Shown one piece after another: positions 7,518-15,202 of a stretch of DNA of 17,080 bases. The position numbers were made by a program, and so were the translations under genes. The number at the start of each line of letters is the position of its first letter. Position 1 is the stretch's first letter. The notes beneath the pieces were generated by a model, which made no database searches, was not told the DNA's origin, and worked only from the letters and a program-made list of their open reading frames with translations. The stretch comes from JAIVGV01 sp035295985 (GTDB taxonomy: Bacteria; Acidobacteriota; Blastocatellia; Pyrinomonadales; Pyrinomonadaceae), in contig DATHBT010000067.1 in the NCBI GenBank assembly GCA_035295985.1, positions 1-17,080 of the forward strand, given 5' to 3'.

Positions 7518-8975
7518 ATGACTTTAGACAACCTCCGCACCGCAACGCTTCGCACACTCTCGCGCGCGACGCCCGCGCTCCTCTTCGCCTGCCTGCTCGT
7601 CTCCAACCCGGCGCAGGCCCGCGCACGTCAGACGCAACAGCAGCCTCAGCCGACGCAGCCGCAGACACAGCAGCCGCAGCAGCCGCAGGCGCAAGACCTG
7701 TCGGCGAAGATGGACGAGTACCTGAACGCGGCGGTCAAGGCCGAGGGCTTCAGCGGCTCCGTCCTCGTCGCGCGGCGCGGCCAGCCCGTCTTCGCGCGCG
7801 GCTACGGCATGGCCGACTACGAGGGGCGCGTCGCCAACACGCCGCGCACCAAGTTCCGCATCGGCTCGCTGACCAAGCAGTTCACGGCCGCGGCCGTCCT
7901 CCTGCTGCAAGAGCGCGGCAGGCTCTCCGTCGAGGACCCGGTCTGCAAGCACGTCGAGCCTTGCCCGGCGGCCTGGCAGCCGATCAAGATTCACCACCTG
8001 CTCTCGCACACCGCCGGCATCCCGAACTTCACGTCGTTCCCCGACTACCCCCAGACGATGGGCCAGCCCTCGCCCCCGGCGCAGACCATCACGCGCTTCC
8101 GCGACCGGCCGCTCGAATTCCAGCCCGGCGAGAACCACAAGTACAGCAACTCCGGCTACGTCCTGCTCGGCCTCATCATCGAGAAGGTCTCCGGCCAGCC
8201 TTACGCGGCGTTCATGCGCGAGAACATCTTCAAGCCTTTGAAGATGGAGAACACGGGCTACGACGACCCGGCCGCTAAGATCGAATTGCGCGCCAAAGGC
8301 TACGCCGGGATCGACGGCGCGCCGAAGCCCGCCGCGCACATCGACATGACCATCCCGCACGCGGCCGGCGCGCTCTACTCCACGGTCGAAGACCTGCACC
8401 TCTGGGAGCAGTCGCTCTCGACCGAGAAGATTCTCAAGCGCGCCTCGCTCGACGCGATGTTCACAGAGGTGCGCAGCGGCTACGCCTACGGCTGGAACGT
8501 CGGCCAGCAGTTCAACCGCAAGCGGCACGCGCACGGCGGCGGCATCAACGGCTTCTCCGCCTTCATCGCGCGCTACCCCGAAGAAGGCGTCGCGGTCGTC
8601 GTGCTCGCCAACAACGAGGCCGGGCCGTCCTCCCCCGGCGTCGCTCGCGATCTCTCGGCCATCGTCTTCGGCGAGCGGTACGAGGTGCCGGTCGAGCGCA
8701 AGATCGTCAAAGTCGATCCCAAAATCTACGACGCCTACGCCGGCGAGTACGAACTCGGCCCCGGCTTCGTGATGACCGTGACGCGCGAGGGCGACGGCCT
8801 GTTCGCGCAGCCGACGGGGCAGAACAAGGCCGAACTCCTCCCCACGTCCGAGACTACTTTCTTCCCCAGGAGGGTGAGGGCCGAGGTCACCTTCGTGAAG
8901 GACGCCGAGGGCAAGGTCACGCACCTCGTCCTCAACCAGGGCGGCCGGCAGCAGACGGCGAAGAAGATCAAGTAA
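7518..8975 (+). CDS. Exported beta-lactamase-fold serine hydrolase
   Basis: A 485-residue exported enzyme of the class C beta-lactamase/penicillin-binding-protein-like family, which includes esterases, D-amino-acid peptidases and true beta-lactamases. A signal peptide occupies about residues 1-36 (hydrophobic core PALLFACLLV, end PAQARA). A 25-residue Gln/Pro-rich linker follows (about 37-59). Catalytic motifs are SLTK (Ser117, Lys120), YSN (209-211) and HGG (339-341). A C-terminal domain of about 85 residues beginning YDAYAGEYEL resembles DUF3471 lipocalin-like tails common on these hydrolases. The ATG at 7518 gives an intact signal peptide but has no visible ribosome binding site because the family C repeat runs up to it. 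The stop is followed two bases later by repeat A2. Substrate is unknown; resistance is not implied. Confidence 0.9.
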   Translation: MTLDNLRTATLRTLSRATPALLFACLLVSNPAQARARQTQQQPQPTQPQTQQPQQPQAQDLSAKMDEYLNAAVKAEGFSGSVLVARRGQPVFARGYGMADYEGRVANTPRTKFRIGSLTKQFTAAAVLLLQERGRLSVEDPVCKHVEPCPAAWQPIKIHHLLSHTAGIPNFTSFPDYPQTMGQPSPPAQTITRFRDRPLEFQPGENHKYSNSGYVLLGLIIEKVSGQPYAAFMRENIFKPLKMENTGYDDPAAKIELRAKGYAGIDGAPKPAAHIDMTIPHAAGALYSTVEDLHLWEQSLSTEKILKRASLDAMFTEVRSGYAYGWNVGQQFNRKRHAHGGGINGFSAFIARYPEEGVAVVVLANNEAGPSSPGVARDLSAIVFGERYEVPVERKIVKVDPKIYDAYAGEYELGPGFVMTVTREGDGLFAQPTGQNKAELLPTSETTFFPRRVRAEVTFVKDAEGKVTHLVLNQGGRQQTAKKIK

Positions 8976-8977
8976 CC

Positions 8978-9104
8978 AGTTGTCCGTGGTCAGTGGTCAG
9001 TTGTCCGTGCGCTCGCTCCCCGAAGCTCCGAGGGTTACGAGAGAGCAGCCCGGCCGCAGACAACTGACCACTGACCACGGACAACTGACCACGGACAACT
9101 GACC
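8978..9104. repeat. Heptad-built inverted repeat, family A copy 2
   Basis: The left arm (8978-9005) reads AGTTGTC, CGTGGTC, AGTGGTC, AGTTGTC. The right arm (9059-9104) reads GACAACT, GACCACT, GACCACG, GACAACT, GACCACG, GACAACT and a partial GACC. Bases 8977-9005 and 9059-9087 are a perfect 29-bp inverted repeat around a 53-base loop. The right arm has an extra tandem 14-base duplication (9073-9086 and 9087-9100), consistent with slippage in whole heptads. The loop is not obviously related to those of copies 1 and 3. Confidence 0.9.
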
Positions 9105-9127
9105 TCCCGCCTTTTTTGTTCTACAAT
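9099..9127 (+). promoter_or_regulatory. ubiX: ubiX promoter with -35 box inside repeat A2
   Basis: CTGACC (9099-9104; 4 of 6) lies 17 bases before TACAAT (9122-9127; 5 of 6). The -35 hexamer is made by the last heptads of repeat A2. The ATG at 9137 is 9 bases beyond the -10 box, so the transcript would have almost no leader. Boxes and spacing are seen; activity is inferred. Confidence 0.5.
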
Positions 9128-9136
9128 TCGGCGCTG

Positions 9137-9769
9137 ATGGAGTTGACTGTCGCAGTCACGGGCGCGTCGGGCTCGCTCTACGCGCAGCGGACGCTCGCAC
9201 ATCTGGCGGCGAGCGGCGCGGTCGAGCGCGTCAACCTGATCATGTCGGAGGCGGCGCTCATCGTCGCCCGCGTCGAGACGGGGACAAAACTCGAAGCGGG
9301 CGACGTGCGCGCGCTCAACGAGTGGGCGAGTCTTGCGCCCGACGCTAAACTCGTCCGCTGGCACAGGCTCGACAACATGGCCGCCGCGCCTTCGTCGGGA
9401 TCGCACCCGCAGGCCGGCATGATCGTCGTGCCCTGCTCGATGGGCACGCTCGGCGCGATAGCTTCGGGCGCGATCACGAACCTCATACACCGCGCGGCCG
9501 ACGTGACCTTGAAGGAGGGGCGCAAGCTCGTCCTCGTCCCGCGCGAAGCGCCGTACAACCTGATCCACCTTGAGAACATGACGCGGCTCGCGCGCGCGGG
9601 GGCGCGCATCGTCCCCGCCTCCCCGCCCTTCTACCACCGGCCGCAGACGATACTTGAGATGGTCGATCACCTCGTCTTCCGCGTCCTCGACCAGTTCGGC
9701 GTCCCGCACTCGCGCGCGACGCAGTGGAAGGAAGAGCAGGCGGCCGGCGCGCGGGCCGAGGGTGACTGA
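9137..9769 (+). CDS. ubiX: UbiX-family flavin prenyltransferase
   Basis: UbiX attaches a dimethylallyl group to FMN, making prenylated FMN, the cofactor of UbiD-type decarboxylases. The 210-residue product begins with the Rossmann-like FMN site VAVTGASGSLYAQR (5-18). It continues with SEAA (37-40), GSHPQAGMIVVPCSMGTLGAIASG (88-111), LVLVPREAPYN (131-141) and PASPPFYHRP (160-169), all hallmarks of the family. The ATG at 9137 places MELTVAVTGAS at the N terminus as expected; no ribosome binding site is visible, in keeping with a nearly leaderless promoter. Its stop is one base from the start of the GNAT gene. A UbiA-type prenyltransferase lies downstream on the same strand, suggesting quinone biosynthesis, but no ubiD-like gene is present here. 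Confidence 0.95.
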   Translation: MELTVAVTGASGSLYAQRTLAHLAASGAVERVNLIMSEAALIVARVETGTKLEAGDVRALNEWASLAPDAKLVRWHRLDNMAAAPSSGSHPQAGMIVVPCSMGTLGAIASGAITNLIHRAADVTLKEGRKLVLVPREAPYNLIHLENMTRLARAGARIVPASPPFYHRPQTILEMVDHLVFRVLDQFGVPHSRATQWKEEQAAGARAEGD

Positions 9770-9770
9770 G

Positions 9771-10214
9771 ATGGCCCACGAGTGGCGGCAGGGCGAGTAC
9801 ACTGTCAGCGACGACCCCTCGCGGCTCGATCTGGGTATTGTCCACGGCTTCCTCAGCCGCGAGAGCTACTGGGCGCGGGGCCGGAGCCGCGGGCGCGTCG
9901 AGAGATCAATCGTGAATTCGCTGCCCTTCGGCGTGTATCGCGGCGACGGCCGGCAGGTCGGCTTCGCGCGCGTCGTGACCGACCGCGCGACCTTCGCGTG
10001 GCTGGCCGACGTGTTCGTCGTCCCGGAAGAGCGCGGGCGCGGCCTGTCGAAGTGGCTCGTCGAGTGCGTCCTCGCGCACCCGGAGTTGCAGGGCCTGCGC
10101 CGCTGGCTGCTCGCCACGCGCGACGCGCAAGAACTTTACCGGCGCTACGGCTTCGCCGAGACCACGGACGCCAAGACGGTTTACATGGAGAAGTTCGACC
10201 CGTCAGTCGTCTGA
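9771..10214 (+). CDS. GNAT-family N-acetyltransferase
   Basis: A 147-residue cytosolic protein with the GNAT fold, which transfers acetyl from acetyl-CoA to an amine. The beta-4 strand and acetyl-CoA loop are seen in WLADVFVVPEERGRGLSKWLV (about 77-97); in the R-x-x-G-x-G/A motif the last position is Ser. The family-typical end LYRRYGFAETTDAKTVYMEK lies at about 121-141. The ATG at 9771 is separated from the ubiX TGA by one base, with GAGGG about 8-9 bases upstream inside ubiX, so translational coupling is likely. The frame is open further upstream, but only inside ubiX. Its substrate is unknown. Confidence 0.88.
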   Translation: MAHEWRQGEYTVSDDPSRLDLGIVHGFLSRESYWARGRSRGRVERSIVNSLPFGVYRGDGRQVGFARVVTDRATFAWLADVFVVPEERGRGLSKWLVECVLAHPELQGLRRWLLATRDAQELYRRYGFAETTDAKTVYMEKFDPSVV

Positions 10215-10281
10215 AGCAACACGCACCCGGCCGGGATTTGAACGCCGTGACTCGGCCGCCGCGTTTCACCTCACACGGCGT

Positions 10282-10287
10282 AAGGAG
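10282..10287 (+). promoter_or_regulatory. Ribosome binding site fixing the start at 10293
   Basis: AAGGAG lies 5 bases before the ATG at 10293. It selects this ATG over the GTG two codons upstream, which overlaps the AAGGAG itself. It is the strongest such site in the window. Confidence 0.7.
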
Positions 10288-10292
10288 TGAAC

Positions 10293-11489
10293 ATGAAACG
10301 CGCCGGAAAATCGCGCAGCAGGCTTCGTCTCCGTCACGCGCCCCTCTGCGCCGCGCTCTTCGCGGCGTGCGCGGCCGTCGGCTTCGCGCAGGCGGGCCAG
10401 CGCGTCGTCGTCGAGAACGTCCGGCTAACGAATCATCCGGTCGAGATCGTCGGCGTCGAGGTGGCGGGCGAGGCGCACGAGTTCGCGGCGGGCCGGCCCG
10501 GCGCATTCCTCGCCTCCTTCGACGCGCGCGAAGACTGGCTGCAACACTTCGCGCTCAAGATCAAAAACAAGTCGGACAAGGCGCTCCTCCTCGTCAAACT
10601 CGACGGCACGCTCGCGGCCGGGGAGGAGGGCGAGGTGCCGATGGGGATCGAGGCGCTCTACGGGCGTGAGACGGACGAGTCGGCCTTCACGGGCCGCCTG
10701 CCGCGCGGCGTGGCGCACAGGCTTGCGCCGGGCGAGACGGCGCTGGTGCGCTGGACGGCCGACGAGTACGAGCAGACGGCGAAGTTCCTCGCGACGAAGC
10801 GGCCGGTAGCGGCCTACCGGCGGATGCGGATCGATCTGCGCGAGGCGTACTTCGAGGACGGGACTGTCTGGACGATGGACGGCTTCTTCCGCGTTGACCC
10901 GAACGATCCGCGCAAGTGGACTCCGCTCGACGGGCGGGCGCCGGCCGGCCTCGCCGCGCCGCCCGCTCTGAAGCCGGGCGAGCGGATCGTCGAGGATCAT
11001 TCGGCGCGGGCCGCGCCCGGACTCGACAGGGAGGCGCTGGCCGTCACGGAGATCAAAGTCAACGGGCAAAACATCACGCCGGGTCAACCGTTCGCGGCCG
11101 GCGCGGACTGGCTGCGGGGTCTGACCGTGCGCGTCAGGAACGTCTCGCAGAAGCCGATCAGTCACATCCGGCTCGGCTTCGGCCTGCCGGAGGCCCGCTA
11201 CCACGCGGGCGGCGTCGGCTTCAATTTCAGCTTCGGCGAGACGAGGCCGAGGGGCGTGCCGGAGACACCCGGCGCGAAGACGCTCGCGCCCTGCGAAGAG
11301 CTTGATCTGAGCTTCACCGCCGACGATTACGAGACGCAAATGAGGTTCGCCGAGCGGTACAGCGGGCGGGCCGAGTTCTCCCGCGTCCGCATGGGCACGG
11401 CGTCAATCGTTTTCGCGGACGGGACGAGGGCTTTAGTCGCCACCCCGTTGCGGGCGCAGAAGCCGGCGACAAACTGCGGCGAGAAATAG
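10293..11489 (+). CDS. Secreted protein of unknown function with a duplicated domain
   Basis: The 398-residue product has a signal peptide (basic n-region to about residue 14, hydrophobic LCAALFAACAAVGFA, cleavage likely near AQA at 32-34). The mature part contains two related copies. Copy 1, about 36-215, has DWLQHFALKIKNKSDKALLL, then LAPGETALVRWTADEYE, RRMRIDLREAYFEDGTVW and a DP-NDPRKW end. Copy 2, about 250-385, has DWLRGLTVRVRNVSQKPISH, LAPCEELDLSFTADDYE and SRVRMGTASIVFADGT. The alternating beta pattern suggests immunoglobulin-like beta sandwiches; no catalytic motif is seen. It is the third gene of the probable ubiX-ubiA unit, but nothing shows that it acts in quinone synthesis. No named family was recognised. 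Confidence 0.8.
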   Translation: MKRAGKSRSRLRLRHAPLCAALFAACAAVGFAQAGQRVVVENVRLTNHPVEIVGVEVAGEAHEFAAGRPGAFLASFDAREDWLQHFALKIKNKSDKALLLVKLDGTLAAGEEGEVPMGIEALYGRETDESAFTGRLPRGVAHRLAPGETALVRWTADEYEQTAKFLATKRPVAAYRRMRIDLREAYFEDGTVWTMDGFFRVDPNDPRKWTPLDGRAPAGLAAPPALKPGERIVEDHSARAAPGLDREALAVTEIKVNGQNITPGQPFAAGADWLRGLTVRVRNVSQKPISHIRLGFGLPEARYHAGGVGFNFSFGETRPRGVPETPGAKTLAPCEELDLSFTADDYETQMRFAERYSGRAEFSRVRMGTASIVFADGTRALVATPLRAQKPATNCGEK

Positions 11490-11583
11490 TCGGGCGACGA
11501 ATCAACTCGGGCCTTCAGGATCGACGGGTGCGCGCGTGCGCGACTCGGCTCGCAACGCGCCCCGGCAATTCTTTTCGGCGAAG

Positions 11584-12453
11584 ATGCAGAACACGCTGAC
11601 GGGCAACGTCCGCACGACGCTCGACATGATCAAGATCGAGCACACGCTCTTCGCGCTGCCCTTCGCCTTCCTCGGCGCGGTGCTCGCGGCCGGCGGCGTG
11701 CCGACGCTTTGGCAGATCCTCTGGATCACTTTGGCGATGGTCGGCGCGCGCTCCGCCGCGATGGCCTTCAACCGCATCGCCGACCGGAACATCGACGCCG
11801 CCAACCCGCGCACGCGCACCCGCGCCATCCCCGCCGGCCTCCTCTCCGTCCGCTTCGCCTGGGCGTTCACCGCCGCGTCGGCCGCGCTCTTCTTCCTGGC
11901 CTCCGCGATGCTCAACCGGCTCACCCTCCTGCTCTCGCCCGTCGCGCTCGCCTCAGTCCTGCTCTACTCGTACACGAAGCGTTTCACCGCGCTCTCGCAC
12001 CTCGCCCTCGGCTGGTGCCTCTCAATCGCCCCGACGGGCGCGTGGATCGCCGTGCGGGGCGCGATTGATTCGCCCGTGCCGCTGCTGCTCTCGGCGGTGG
12101 TCATGCTCTGGACGGCCGGCTTCGACGTGCTCTACGCCTGCCAGGATTTCGAGTTCGACCGTCGCGCCGGACTCCACTCGATCCCGGCGCGACTCGGCGT
12201 CGCCCGCGCCCTGTGGGTCTCGCGCCTGCTCCACCTCCTCGCCTTCGCCGCGCTCGTCTGTCTGTACCTGATCGCCGAACTCGGCGCGGTCGCGCTCGCG
12301 GGCGTCGCCGCCACGGGCGCGCTGCTCGTCTATCAGCACTCGCTCGTGTCGGCCTCCGACCTCTCGCGCCTCAACGCCGCCTTCTTCACCGCGAACGCCT
12401 TCGTCAGCGTCATCCTGCTCGCGACCTTTGGCGGCGCGGCGCTGCTGAAGTAG
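11584..12453 (+). CDS. ubiA: UbiA-family polyprenyltransferase (quinone biosynthesis)
   Basis: An integral-membrane aromatic prenyltransferase that joins a polyprenyl diphosphate to an aromatic acid in ubiquinone or menaquinone (futalosine-type) synthesis. The 289-residue product carries both Mg-diphosphate motifs: NRIADRNID (63-71) and DFEFD (188-192), the latter followed by RRAGLHSIPARLG. Hydrophobic helices occur at about 22-38, 42-58, 93-110, 112-130, 140-157, 166-184, 215-235 and 238-254. IKIEHTLFALPFAFLGA near the N terminus is typical of the '4-hydroxybenzoate polyprenyltransferase-like' branch. The ATG at 11584 gives this standard start; a GTG 16 codons upstream is possible. With ubiX upstream, a role in decarboxylating or prenylating a quinone precursor is likely; which quinone is not determined here. 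Confidence 0.92.
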   Translation: MQNTLTGNVRTTLDMIKIEHTLFALPFAFLGAVLAAGGVPTLWQILWITLAMVGARSAAMAFNRIADRNIDAANPRTRTRAIPAGLLSVRFAWAFTAASAALFFLASAMLNRLTLLLSPVALASVLLYSYTKRFTALSHLALGWCLSIAPTGAWIAVRGAIDSPVPLLLSAVVMLWTAGFDVLYACQDFEFDRRAGLHSIPARLGVARALWVSRLLHLLAFAALVCLYLIAELGAVALAGVAATGALLVYQHSLVSASDLSRLNAAFFTANAFVSVILLATFGGAALLK

Positions 12454-12556
12454 AATCCCGGCCGCGGCCCACCACCGCTTGAGCAGTTTCCCGCAAGGCA
12501 GAAAACTCGACGAAAAAGTTGCCACGACGCCCGCGCCTGTGGTGTTGAACCTTTAG

Positions 12557-12624
12557 CGCGCGCCGGGCGTAAAGGCCGGTGCGCCCGGACTTCCGCTCCG
12601 GCGCGGCGCGCCGACTTTCTTTTT
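12557..12624 (+). terminator. Candidate intrinsic terminator of the ubiX-ubiA unit
   Basis: GCGCGCCG (12557-12564) pairs exactly with CGGCGCGC (12604-12611). Alternative stems are CCGGGCG (12563-12569) with CGCCCGG (12582-12588), and GGCGC with GCGCC at 12600-12612. A T-rich run TTTCTTTTT (12616-12624) follows directly. A strong GC stem followed by T's is the expected layout, although the alternative folds compete. It lies about 100 bases after the ubiA-type gene. Confidence 0.5.
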
Positions 12625-12652
12625 GAACCGCAAACCCTAATCCGGACGGCGT

Positions 12653-12658
12653 GGGAGG
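12653..12658 (+). promoter_or_regulatory. Ribosome binding site deciding the permease start
   Basis: GGGAGG lies 7 bases before the GTG at 12666. This favours that GTG over the one at 12651, which would overlap the site. Confidence 0.65.
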
Positions 12659-12665
12659 TTTTCCA

Positions 12666-15071
12666 GTGGGAACTGTGTGGCAGGACTTGCGCTTCGGCCT
12701 GCGCGTGCTGGCGAAGCAGCCGGCGTTCACGCTCGTGGCGGTCGTTACGCTGGCGCTCGGCATCGGGGCGAACACCGCCATCTTCTCGGTCGTCAACGCG
12801 GTGCTCTTAAGCCCGCTCCCCTTCCCCGAATCCCACCGGCTCGTCGATCTCTTCGAGACCTTCAAGCCCAACGGCTTCGGCAGCGTGTCGGTGCCGAACC
12901 TGCGCGACTGGCAGCAGCAGAACACCGTCTTTGAAGGGATCGCGGCCTACACGGGCGGCAACTTCAACCTTGAGAGCGGCGACAACCCGCAGCGCCTGAA
13001 CGCGCTGCGCGTCGAGGCCCACTACTTCGACGTGCTCGGCCTCCGCCCCGCGCTCGGCCGCACCTTCGCGCGCGGTGAGGACGAGGCGGGCCGCGACCGG
13101 GTCGTCGTCTTAAGCGACGCGCTCTGGCGCGCGAGCTTCGGCGCAGACCCGAACATCGTTGATAAGACCGTCCCGCTCAACGGCCAGAACTACACAGTCA
13201 TCGGCGTGATGCCGCCCTCGCTCTCCGCCCTCTCGCGCACGCAGCTCTGGGGGCCGCTCGTCTTCTCCGAGTCCGAGAAGTCGGCCCGCGGCAGCCACGC
13301 GTTCCAGGCCGTCGGCCGCCTCAGGGACGGCGTCACGCTTGAGCAGGCAGCCGAGCAGATGAGCGCCATCGCGGCGCGGTTGGAGCAGCAGTACCCGGAC
13401 GCCCAGACGGGCCGCGGCGTCAGGCTCACGAAGTACGAGGATCGGATCACCGGGGGGCTTGTGCGGACGATCCTGCTCGTGCTGCTCGGCGCGGTCGGCT
13501 TCGTGCTGCTCATCGCCTGCACGAACGTCGCGAACCTGCTCCTGGCGCGCGCCGCCGGCCGCTACCGCGAGATCGCGGTGCGCATGGCGCTCGGCGCGGG
13601 CGCGATCCGCCTGGTGCGGCAGTTTCTGACCGAGGGGCTGCTGCTCTCCGCGGCGGGCGGCGCGCTCGGCGTGGCCGTGGCGTGGCTCGGCCTCGACCTG
13701 CTGGGCAAGCTCGCCTTCGCCTTCGTGCCCCGTTCGAGCGAGATCAGGCTCGACGCCCGCGTGCTCCTCTTTACGCTCGGCGTCTCCGTGCTGACCGGCG
13801 TCGTCTTCGGCATCGCGCCGGCCATCCAGGCCGTCAGGACGAACGTGCAGGAGGCGCTCAAGGACGGGAGCAACAGCTCTTCGCTCGGCATGGGCGGCGG
13901 ATGGATGCGAAGCGCGCTCGTCGTCACCGAAGTCGCCGCGGCCTTCGTGCTGCTCATCGGCGCCGGGCTTTTGGTCAACAGCTTCGCGCGGCTCGTCTCG
14001 GTCAGCCACGGCGTCAACCCCGAAAACCTCCTGACCGCGCGCCTCTCACTCCCGCAGGAGAAGTACCCGGACGCGGACTCGCGCCGACGCTTCCACGAAC
14101 AAGTCCTCGCGCGCGTCTCCGCCATCCCCGGCGTCGAAGCGGCGGGCATGACTTCGCACCTCTCAATCGAGCAGTTCGGGACGAACGGCAACGTCCCCGT
14201 CGAGGGCAAGACGTACCCGCCGAACCAGGAGCCGCTCGTCGAGATGCGCACGGTCAGTCCCGATTACTTCCGCGCGATGGGCGTCCGCCTCGTGCGCGGC
14301 CGTCTGTTCGATAGCCGCGACACGAATGATTCGCCGCCCGGCATCCTCATCAACGAGGCGATGGCCCGCACCATCTGGCCCGGCGAAGACCCGGTCGGCA
14401 AGCGCGTCTTCGGCCAGCCCGACCGGGTTCCGGTCATCGGCGTCGTTTCGGACGTGAAGAACCTGGGGCTTGCGCGGCCGGCCGCGCCGGAGCTTTACTG
14501 GAACTACACGCAGGGCGACGACTCGATGCTGCGAAACGTCACCTTGGCCGTACGTTCGCGCCATGACGCAGGCGCGCTGACGGCGGCCGTCCGCCGCGAG
14601 GTGCAGGCCGTCGATCCAGGCCAGCCCGTCTTCAACGTCCAGACGATGCAGGCCGTCATCGACTCGACCGTCTCCGACCGCCGCCTGATGATGACGCTCA
14701 TCGGCGTGCTCGCCGCGCTCTCGCTCGTCCTCGCCGTCGTCGGCATCTACGGCGTGATGAGCTACACGGTGGCGCAGCACACGCGCGAGATCGGCATCCG
14801 CATGGCCTTGGGCGCGCAGCGGTCGGACATCTACCGGCTCGTCGTCGGGAAGGGTCTGGTGTTAACGTTCGTCGGCCTTTGCCTCGGCCTGGCGGCGTCC
14901 TTCGGCCTGACGCGCTTCCTCGAAAGCCTCCTCTTCGAGGTCAGGGCCACAGACCCGCTCACCTTCGCGGGCGTCGCGCTGCTGCTCCTCGCGGTCGCGC
15001 TCCTCGCCTGCCTCGTGCCCGCGCGGCGCGCGACGAAAGTCGATCCGATGATCGCGCTCAGGTACGAGTGA
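12666..15071 (+). CDS. MacB/FtsX-type duplicated orphan ABC permease
   Basis: The 801-residue membrane protein contains two tandem units, each with a MacB-like periplasmic domain and an FtsX-type permease segment. It matches the layout of the acidobacterial duplicated orphan permease family. Membrane helices are seen near residues 17-41 (FTLVAVVTLALGIGANTAIF, the family's signature start), 265-288, 318-345, 365-388, 418-438, 675-700, 728-752 and 768-790. It ends with the typical PARRATKVDPMIALRYE. These permeases normally lack an adjacent ATPase gene, and none is seen here; relatives such as MacB export macrolides or lipoproteins, but the substrate of this family is not established. The GTG at 12666 is chosen for its ribosome binding site. 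Repeat A3 begins 4 bases after the stop. Confidence 0.92.
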   Translation: MGTVWQDLRFGLRVLAKQPAFTLVAVVTLALGIGANTAIFSVVNAVLLSPLPFPESHRLVDLFETFKPNGFGSVSVPNLRDWQQQNTVFEGIAAYTGGNFNLESGDNPQRLNALRVEAHYFDVLGLRPALGRTFARGEDEAGRDRVVVLSDALWRASFGADPNIVDKTVPLNGQNYTVIGVMPPSLSALSRTQLWGPLVFSESEKSARGSHAFQAVGRLRDGVTLEQAAEQMSAIAARLEQQYPDAQTGRGVRLTKYEDRITGGLVRTILLVLLGAVGFVLLIACTNVANLLLARAAGRYREIAVRMALGAGAIRLVRQFLTEGLLLSAAGGALGVAVAWLGLDLLGKLAFAFVPRSSEIRLDARVLLFTLGVSVLTGVVFGIAPAIQAVRTNVQEALKDGSNSSSLGMGGGWMRSALVVTEVAAAFVLLIGAGLLVNSFARLVSVSHGVNPENLLTARLSLPQEKYPDADSRRRFHEQVLARVSAIPGVEAAGMTSHLSIEQFGTNGNVPVEGKTYPPNQEPLVEMRTVSPDYFRAMGVRLVRGRLFDSRDTNDSPPGILINEAMARTIWPGEDPVGKRVFGQPDRVPVIGVVSDVKNLGLARPAAPELYWNYTQGDDSMLRNVTLAVRSRHDAGALTAAVRREVQAVDPGQPVFNVQTMQAVIDSTVSDRRLMMTLIGVLAALSLVLAVVGIYGVMSYTVAQHTREIGIRMALGAQRSDIYRLVVGKGLVLTFVGLCLGLAASFGLTRFLESLLFEVRATDPLTFAGVALLLLAVALLACLVPARRATKVDPMIALRYE

Positions 15072-15075
15072 GAGC

Positions 15076-15195
15076 AGTCCGTTGTCCGTGGTCAGTTGTC
15101 CGTTGTTCGTGATCGGGTGGCTTGCCTCTTTAATCGTAGGCGGCCGGATCGAACAGCGAGAGCAACTGACAACTGACCACTGACCACTGACCACT
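15076..15195. repeat. Heptad-built inverted repeat, family A copy 3
   Basis: The left arm (15080-15114) reads CGTTGTC, CGTGGTC, AGTTGTC, CGTTGTT, CGTGATC after a partial AGTC; the last four heptads are identical in order to copy 1. The right arm (15168-15195) reads GACAACT, GACCACT, GACCACT, GACCACT. The spacer is 53 bases, and its first part (GGGTGGCTTG, then TCTTTAA) is shared with copy 1. It begins 4 bases after the permease stop and ends 7 bases before the phosphatase ATG, filling the whole gap. Confidence 0.88.
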
Positions 15196-15202
15196 GCTTC
15201 TT

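Noticed and set aside
7524..8924. 466-codon open frame antisense to the serine hydrolase
   Set aside because: The sense frame has signal peptide and SLTK/YSN/HGG motifs; the antisense product is Arg/Val/Leu-rich with no recognisable feature.
7518..8975. Calling the serine hydrolase an antibiotic-resistance beta-lactamase
   Set aside because: The SxxK/YxN/HxG set is shared by many esterases and peptidases; the long linker and DUF3471-like tail do not support a specific resistance role.
10228..10246. tRNA T-arm-like string (reverse complement GTTCAAATCCCGG) near 10233-10245
   Set aside because: The flanking bases do not pair into a T-stem and no cloverleaf, anticodon arm or acceptor stem is present, so it is neither a tRNA nor a supported attachment site.
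13110..14009. 299-codon open frame antisense to the orphan permease
   Set aside because: Hydrophilic low-complexity product typical of antisense frames in GC-rich genes; the sense strand is clearly coding.
12666..15071. Calling the permease MacB
   Set aside because: It lacks the MacB ATPase domain and has two permease units, and no ATPase gene is adjacent.
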